64,000 bases of DNA, from positions 808,501-872,500 of the forward strand of contig JAHRBS010000006.1 of NCBI GenBank assembly GCA_024305745.1, given 5' to 3'. This DNA comes from Polyporus tsugae. Lineage: Eukaryota > Basidiomycota > Agaricomycetes > Polyporales > Polyporaceae. The notes under the pieces are model-generated. The model searched no databases, was not told the DNA's origin, and saw only the letters and a list, made by a program, of their open reading frames with translations. How positions within the stretch are numbered: position 1 is the stretch's first letter; each line of letters begins with the position of its first letter. Shown piece by piece: positions 58,085 to 64,000 of this stretch. Position numbers and translations under genes: made by a program.

Positions 58085-61000
58085 GAGTCGGAAACAACAA
58101 CTCCACTCCGTCCACAAGCAGCGGCGCCGGCTACTCAACCTCGTCGCCTGCACCCGCTCCCTCCACCTGAGCATCCTCTACACCCGGTGAGGGTAACGCG
58201 ACTGGTGCGACCACACCGGAACGTGCAACATCCTGATCGTCGGCTTCGCCCGTCGCTGTCTCCTGCATGTCCACATCGTCACCAGCATCCTCCTCGCCAT
58301 TCCTGCTGTGCGTGCTTCCGTGGGCAGATCCAAGGGCTTCATGCGACGTTGTTCCCGAGAGCGGTGACGGGGGAATGATCTCGACCGTGATGCAATACTC
58401 GGAGAGCCATACGAGGTAGAAGCCGAGGCGCAACGTCAGCTCGAGACCGGTTGGGAGTGCGAGCTTGACGTCTTTCTGTGGCAGGTTCCAACGCCAGCCT
58501 CTCCTCATCCCAGCTATTGTAAGCATTAGTCGTTCCACACCTCCATTATTATTCCGTCCCCACGCATTCCATTCGTTTAGGATCAGACGGCCGGGCTGAG
58601 TGGCAGCATCCCGGGAGCTTTGCAACGACAAAGTCGTGACACAAGCCCGGAAAGTCAACCCCTGCTTCCCATACGAGTCTGTGGATAGATCGTAGGAGTA
58701 CTCGATATCGATCGTGAGGTTGGCGTCGGAGAGGGTGAGGTGGTAGGGATCAGGGTGACGGTCATCGTTTGGCCCTTCGAAGTGGACCTCATATCCATGT
58801 GTGTGCAAAGCACGCTTGATCTCTGCAGGGAGCGTCAAGATAATACGACTGTGGGGATTAGACAGCGAGTACAGTGGGTCCTCAAGGTGACGGTGGTTGA
58901 GTTCAGCTCGGGAGCAGGAACCTCTGTCAATGTCATGTTCGATATCGACCGCTAAGTAGTATTCGGATGTCCATGCCAAGTCCAAGCCGAGGCGGAGTGT
59001 CAGCGAGTCGCCAGTCGGCGTCGTGAGCCCTATCTTCTTCTCCCCTTGGCGCCAGTGCCATCCTATGCTATTGGTAGCAGAATCCCACCAACATGCGACA
59101 TATGGACCGTCCTGGCACTGGCACCCCTCGGAGTTGTGGCCAGCGCCCGAAGGCAACTCCAACGTGACACGGGCGACAACTACGAGTTCTTGATCGATAT
59201 CATAGTCGCCCAGCGTTTCTTGAAACCTTCGCCTGAGACCGTATTCGTTGTCACGGAGCATATGAAAATACTTGATGGAGATGGTGAATCCTGAGTCAAC
59301 GTTGGACATGATGAGGGAGAGGGAATGGGAGTCGCCCGTGTTTGGGTCAGGCCGTTCGAGATCGACGGAGTACCCTCGCGCCTCTAACGCCCTTCTGACT
59401 GATCCCAGCATAGTGAACTTCACTGAGTCCGTGTGTGCCTCCCGTACGGTACGATACTCGAGAAGGTCAACCTGAGCTCGCGTGGACAATTGGCAGGTAG
59501 GACTCGCAACATTGGGAGTCACGACCTCAACATAGGTGTGGAAATGAGTGGGTGTGGTCATACCCAGCCCGAGTTGCAATGATGTCACCTCGCCTCCCGA
59601 TTGCGCGACCAGGTGTATGTTCCTCGGCGGAAGAGCCATAGTCCATGGTTCGCGAGCGACCCAGATGGCAGAAGTGTAGGGCGGGTTACGCTGAAGCACA
59701 TCCCTCTGGACATCCTCGTCTGAGTCCTGAGGGGAGAGAATCCAGATACGCGCTTCGATCCCCATGGTGTTGTTGTGACTCGTCGAGATCCTCGATGCCG
59801 TTAGCATGCGCCGGTATTGAATGTGTATATTGAATGACGCGTTGGAGAGCGTAAGAAAAGAGGACTCCTGAGGGTGGTCTTCAGTAGGGCAGAGGTCTGA
59901 GATCGTGTACCCGTACGGCCGCAGAGCATCTTGGGCCCACGTGGAGAGCGACATTGTCGACGTCAATGTCGCGTCATGCTCGTATAGTGGTCGCCGTTGG
60001 GACATAAATGGTTTCGGATGGGGAAGATAGACGGTCTTCAGCTTCAGCTGCGCCAGGTGTCGGGTTCTCAGAAAACCACCGCACGAAATGGTGAAGATGA
60101 CTGAGTGGTAGAACTTCGAGGAAAAACCTTCTTTGCAAGTGGTGATTCTCGGTATATATATATGTAGCAACTCATTGTTCGATTTTGTCATGAAGCATAG
60201 TTTGCCCAGGAGTCGTCGATCATCATTGTCAGCGAGTTGTGCGCCAAGGAGAACGAGGCACCATGAATGTAAAGAGCCCGCGACACTACCACGGTTAGGC
60301 ATGAAGAGGTTTCGATTCAAAGCCTGCAGGGGGATGAAGAAGAGTCGGGTGCGGATGCCATGGGGAGTGGGGGTGTACTCTTCTAGTTCAACCGGAAGCC
60401 GCAGAGACTCGATGTCCTCTTGAGATAGTCCGGTAATCTTGCCTTCAAGCGAGGCGAAGGGACGAGGAGATGATGCAACAGGTGATCCAACTGCACGACA
60501 AACGTAGATAGTGGTGGACTCCCGGGGAATGGGCACACACTCGCCCCAAGCAAACAGGGTACGGTCAGGGATTCGCCGTAGAATCTCCTCCTGTAGCCGC
60601 CGGAAGGCGTACTCGCCCTCTCCATACAGCGCAGGCATCGTGATCCCGAACATCCCCAGCAACGAGTAGGCCACATCCTCGACCCGAGTCGCCTCGCGTC
60701 CAGATGCCCACCGCATCCGCTCGCCAACGCACTCGTCCGCCAACGCCTTCCTGTGCGTCAAGACGTCGCAGTCGATATGCGTGATCTCCTCGATGAGATC
60801 CACCAACGCGTCCTTCGTCCCCAGACCCTTCCAGTCCTGCGAGAAGAAGACGACCGTACGGGGCGCGATGAGCTCCTGGAGTGTCCATGAGCGCTTGAAC
60901 CATCGGCCCTCCCGGAACTTGGAGTCCTTCGCTCTCACATCCTCATCGGAGGGAACGTCCGAGAGGAGAGCATAGCAGATCTGCGCATCGCGGTACCACT

Positions 61001-63770
61001 TGAACATCGAGTTGATGGCTTCGGACAACTCGGAGCTGCTGGTCTTGTCGATGCAGGAGGAGTCGACCCAGATGTAGCGGTAGCCGTCGCGGCGCGCGAT
61101 CTCGCACGCCTTCCGGACCTTCTCGGAGAGCCTGGACTCGGGATCCCAGATGGAGCGCCGAGCGGGGGATGGACGATGAGTTTGAGCCTCGCTGTGATGG
61201 TCTGGCTGTGGGGGAACTGCAAAACCAAAGAGGAAGTAGAGGGCTGCTCGAGCGAGTATCGACATGAGTAACGACCTAAGGAGCGCGAGCATTGAGGGGG
61301 AAAGGCGAGGCATCTGGGGCGCGGGGAGTGTGGATTGGGTATGTATGGCGGGTTCCGATGCGTCGAGAACATCTGTCTGCGGGGTTTGGTCAGGGGTGTT
61401 CGCAAGTGGTTCGGAGGGGACCTCTCCAGCTGAAGCCGACTGCGACACAAGGTAAGGCTTGGGGCTGGAAACGAGAAGAAAAAGCTGACCACGCACAGAA
61501 AGCCCGAATGCCTCTTGTATCTTCACGACCTCCTGATACGACTGCTCTCGTTTGTCCCAAGTATGCGACAGAATGGCATACAGGGGGGCCGTCGTGGAAT
61601 CGACACACTCGACAAATCTCCCAGTCTCCGTGTCGATCAAACGCATCGCGAAGGATATCTAGTGGTCGTTGATATATTTAGCTTTGGGTGATACTGGAAT
61701 AGAAACAGCACGCACCGTCAGGGACAGCTGTGGGGGAGTTGAATCGCAAGGGTCGCCTTGAAGGATTTGGGGGGATGTGGTCAAGTATTGGAGTAGGTGG
61801 GAGAGCGAGGGAAAGGGTAGCATACGCAAGACGAGGAGGGGAACGGCGCCTTCGGATATCGACCCGGCATGCCTGCCACATAGAGCATGGCAGAGTCAGC
61901 AGTTCTGTGTATTGGCAGACGAAAATGGTACACGTGTAAACAGAAACAACCGTTACCTAATTGGGCCCAGTGCCCCAAGTAAAGCAAAATCTTCGAACCC
62001 GCCGTGCGCTAACGCGCGGACGGTCTTGCTATGAGACTACCGTGCGTGTGGCAAATGCACATGCCCAATGACACATGTCCGCAATGGACGGCGGCGGTGG
62101 CTATCTCTCGGTGCAGTGAACACAAGTGGGATTCGGTCTGCTCCCTCATAGAGGTTGAGATCCGGAAAACGCGCTTTCTACACAAGGTATTCGTGAAGTG
62201 GATGCGGATAATATCTGAACTATTCAATTGAAAGATCATGGGAGCTGGACGACGATGCAGCCTGAGATAAAGACAACATTGTGCCACTACATACCCGAGA
62301 AAATCTCAACCGTTCGTCCCCGTCAAAAGCTCACCGACCCGCTTCGACGTCTCCATAAGACCCCCCGCAGCTATGCTAGTCCTGAAAGCCAGACCCAATA
62401 TCAGCCACGAGCCTTTAACTGCGCAATGTTCGTACTCCGTGCAGGAGAAAATAGAGGACCGCCGCTGTGTTCTTGCTGTGTTCCGCCATCCTTCCAGTGA
62501 GTCGGCTCTGGAGGGAGCTATATTGAGAAAAGGAGGACAGAGAGAGGGACTCGAGGTGAACAGTGTGGCGGCACGCATAGTCGAAGTAGGCAGTCGCTCG
62601 GGAGGACAGACAGAGACAGAGTCACAGAGAGACAGATCGGCGAAGCGCGCACGGAGAAGAAACAAAGAGGGATTCAGGCGCCCGTCGACACCATCTATTC
62701 TTACATAAGCGGTCCGCGGCGCTGCTCGCTCCTCATCGATCTCATCGATCATCGCTCCTCGCCCTCTAACCGCTCTACATAGCCCAGCCGATCGTCATCT
62801 GCGAACGCTTCCCGTCATGGTTTGCTTCCACATGGTTAGCGTGTACAACATTCTCGAGACGGACTGGGCCCCCGCAATGTTGGTCAAGCCACTCGCAGGC
62901 ATCCAATCTCCGAATAGCTACATAGCGTACAGCGCACAAAACGGCTGCGGAGAAACGGAGTTTCGTACATAACACGGTTCTGATCGAGGTCCATCGCCGC
63001 CCGCTCAGCGACGGTGAGCGAGCAATGTCTGACATTTTCAATCGGCCCGTGGAAGCCAATCTACATGCTGTCCTCTCCGCCATCACAACCCAGGTGTTGT
63101 GCCAATGGCACGGTCCGTGCCCGCGCCCACCTCGCGACGCGCTGTTTTGCTTGTTGCGTGCCCAGACGAACTCCGCCTGCCCACGTCCTCGCCCAATTTC
63201 CACCTCAGCCAACGCGCAACACGTAGCCACAACGCTTCCAGTAGCGATCACGACTACGATGAGCACCAACAGTGCAGCGGGTCAAAAGCCGCACTGCACG
63301 GCGGCGTGATGAGAATGTTCTGCTACCGCCGCCAACAAGAACGGGAGCAAAGACGAGTGCGGCTAATCAACGGCGGAGCGCGGCCCACGGGGAAATAACG
63401 GGTTGGCACGCCGCTGAGGCTCGGGACCGCCGTCGCAGGTGGAGCGCGACCCCGCCCGAGAGCGAGTCCTGCGGGTCCCATTATGTCTCCCGTGCCTGCC
63501 TCCTTGTCGAACTGCATTCAAATGGCGCTCTTCGTCGACGTGGCGACTGATACTTTGCTTGCGCGGGAGATAGCGTTGTGCTGGTCCGACGTGAAGGGCC
63601 TGACCTTCTCGGCACTCCAGCAGACGCGTTTCACAGCGCGTTCGATCTCGCACCAGCAGAGGAGGCGCGGAGGGTCACCGAGCGTAGTTGGATAGCGGAA
63701 GATGCCTGCACGAAGAGTGGCGATGGAAGTGGGGGGGAAGGCAGAAAGATGACGGGACGAGGCCCGGCGC
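58085..63770. repeat. Segmental duplication, copy B
   Basis: Second copy of the segment described at 49205-57310, in the same orientation. It is more compact upstream of the HET gene (62.0-63.8 kb versus 53.1-57.3 kb). Divergence is visible throughout, including many small indels, so the copies are not recent or are not being homogenised outside the HET gene. Confidence 0.75.
58131..61646 (-). CDS. HET-domain protein with three C-terminal modules (copy B)
   Basis: Large HET-domain protein. The whole span 58131-61646 is open (1171 codons), but 61440-61496 has the form of a 57-nt phase-0 intron (GTGCGT...TCGCAG), giving about 1152 residues from exons 61497-61646 and 58131-61439. HET motifs: PLYAILSHTWD, WVDSSCIDKTSSSELSEAIN, WFKRSWTLQELIAPRTVVFF and RVEDVAYSLLGMFGITMPAL. 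Between the first two lies a hydrophobic stretch (about residues 100-126 after splicing) that could be a membrane segment and that copy A lacks. Three C-terminal modules lie at about 59950-59520, 59410-58935 and 58830-58370, followed by an acidic tail rich in Glu, Asp and Gly. HET proteins act in cell-death-linked non-self recognition; the partner is unknown. Confidence 0.85.
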   Translation of the reverse strand: MRLIDTETGRFVECVDSTTAPLYAILSHTWDKREQSYQEVVKIQEAFGLSVRGQLFLLVSSPKPYLVSQSASAGEVPSEPLANTPDQTPQTDVLDASEPAIHTQSTLPAPQMPRLSPSMLALLRSLLMSILARAALYFLFGFAVPPQPDHHSEAQTHRPSPARRSIWDPESRLSEKVRKACEIARRDGYRYIWVDSSCIDKTSSSELSEAINSMFKWYRDAQICYALLSDVPSDEDVRAKDSKFREGRWFKRSWTLQELIAPRTVVFFSQDWKGLGTKDALVDLIEEITHIDCDVLTHRKALADECVGERMRWASGREATRVEDVAYSLLGMFGITMPALYGEGEYAFRRLQEEILRRIPDRTLFAWGECVPIPRESTTIYVCRAVGSPVASSPRPFASLEGKITGLSQEDIESLRLPVELEEYTPTPHGIRTRLFFIPLQALNRNLFMPNRGSVAGSLHSWCLVLLGAQLADNDDRRLLGKLCFMTKSNNELLHIYIPRITTCKEGFSSKFYHSVIFTISCGGFLRTRHLAQLKLKTVYLPHPKPFMSQRRPLYEHDATLTSTMSLSTWAQDALRPYGYTISDLCPTEDHPQESSFLTLSNASFNIHIQYRRMLTASRISTSHNNTMGIEARIWILSPQDSDEDVQRDVLQRNPPYTSAIWVAREPWTMALPPRNIHLVAQSGGEVTSLQLGLGMTTPTHFHTYVEVVTPNVASPTCQLSTRAQVDLLEYRTVREAHTDSVKFTMLGSVRRALEARGYSVDLERPDPNTGDSHSLSLIMSNVDSGFTISIKYFHMLRDNEYGLRRRFQETLGDYDIDQELVVVARVTLELPSGAGHNSEGCQCQDGPYVACWWDSATNSIGWHWRQGEKKIGLTTPTGDSLTLRLGLDLAWTSEYYLAVDIEHDIDRGSCSRAELNHRHLEDPLYSLSNPHSRIILTLPAEIKRALHTHGYEVHFEGPNDDRHPDPYHLTLSDANLTIDIEYSYDLSTDSYGKQGLTFRACVTTLSLQSSRDAATQPGRLILNEWNAWGRNNNGGVERLMLTIAGMRRGWRWNLPQKDVKLALPTGLELTLRLGFYLVWLSEYCITVEIIPPSPLSGTTSHEALGSAHGSTHSRNGEEDAGDDVDMQETATGEADDQDVARSGVVAPVALPSPGVEDAQVEGAGAGDEVE

Positions 63771-64000
63771 GCGTGGTCGTGTGACAATGGTCCTGAGCCT
63801 GACGAAGAAGCCGGCGGCAGAAGAGCGAGGGTGACGTGCGTGCTGAGGTCCGAGGGATTCTAACAGGGATTCTCGACCGGTCTAGAGGGAAAACATCAGT
63901 TGAACAACACCGAGGAAGCAATGCACCAAAAAATGCAAAAGAAGGCACGTACCTAACACGTATGCCCGGTAGCGACAACCAAGCCTTTCGCTACTGAAGC
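61647..64000. other. 5' flank of HET copy B to window end, no gene seen
   Basis: Blocks from 62.0 to 63.77 kb match the flank of copy A. Short frames on both strands show no known family. The segment adjoining 61646 should carry the HET promoter. Confidence 0.4.

Noticed and set aside
1..64000. CRISPR arrays, bacterial operons, plasmid origins and transposon ends
   Set aside because: The window is spliced fungal nuclear DNA; no regularly spaced direct-repeat arrays of that type, integrase or transposase frames, or terminal inverted repeats were seen.

Overview
This is nuclear DNA from a filamentous basidiomycete, most likely a mushroom-forming Agaricomycete. The evidence is the GC-rich coding sequence, the many 45-150 nt GT-AG introns, dispersed paralogous F-box and HET-domain genes, and a Clp1-like (clamp development) gene. 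I cannot fix the order or species from the sequence alone; a polypore would fit.

Layout. 1-1.6 kb: no gene seen. 1.6-6.3 kb: an F-box gene followed by a broken tandem copy. 7.3-8.7 kb (-): Clp1-like gene. 10.2-14.6 kb (+): long SAP-domain protein. 16.9-19.0 kb (-): SLX1 nuclease. 19.7-21.5 kb (-): F-box/LRR-like gene with a doubtful 5' end. 22.1-27.0 kb (-): the replication-fork protection gene TOF1/Swi1 (Timeless family), ten exons. 27.5-31.75 kb (+): a decayed HET copy, an intact HET gene and a stray HET fragment. 31.9-33.4 kb (-): TSC10, the second step of sphingolipid synthesis. 33.8-34.7 kb (-): P450 relic. 35.0-37.1 kb (-): APC-family transporter. 37.6-40.7 kb (+): membrane-anchored GH5 steryl-glucosidase/glucosylceramidase-like enzyme. 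41.2-45.2 kb (+): two tandem 2-oxoglutarate/Fe(II) dioxygenases. 45.6-46.8 kb (+): haloacetate-dehalogenase-like alpha/beta hydrolase. About 47.0-48.7 kb (-): an unassigned, probably spliced gene. 49.2-63.8 kb: two diverged copies of one segment, each carrying a large HET gene on the minus strand; the first copy also holds a decayed NOSIP-like gene.

How the genes relate. The left half mixes conserved housekeeping genes (SLX1, TOF1, SAP protein) with fast-evolving F-box genes. The centre is metabolic: TSC10 and the GH5 enzyme sit 4.3 kb apart and act at opposite ends of sphingolipid and glycolipid metabolism, and the dioxygenase pair with the hydrolase may be a small catabolic group. The right third and the 27-31 kb block are self/non-self recognition loci. 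The most interesting observation is that all three intact HET proteins carry the same roughly 130-160 residue module C-terminal to the HET domain: once in the 28.9-31.4 kb gene and three times in tandem in each of the two right-hand genes. A detached remnant of the same module lies at about 31.6 kb. I do not recognise this module. Exon borders were set by hand from GT-AG signals, reading frame and similarity between copies; RNA data were not available.
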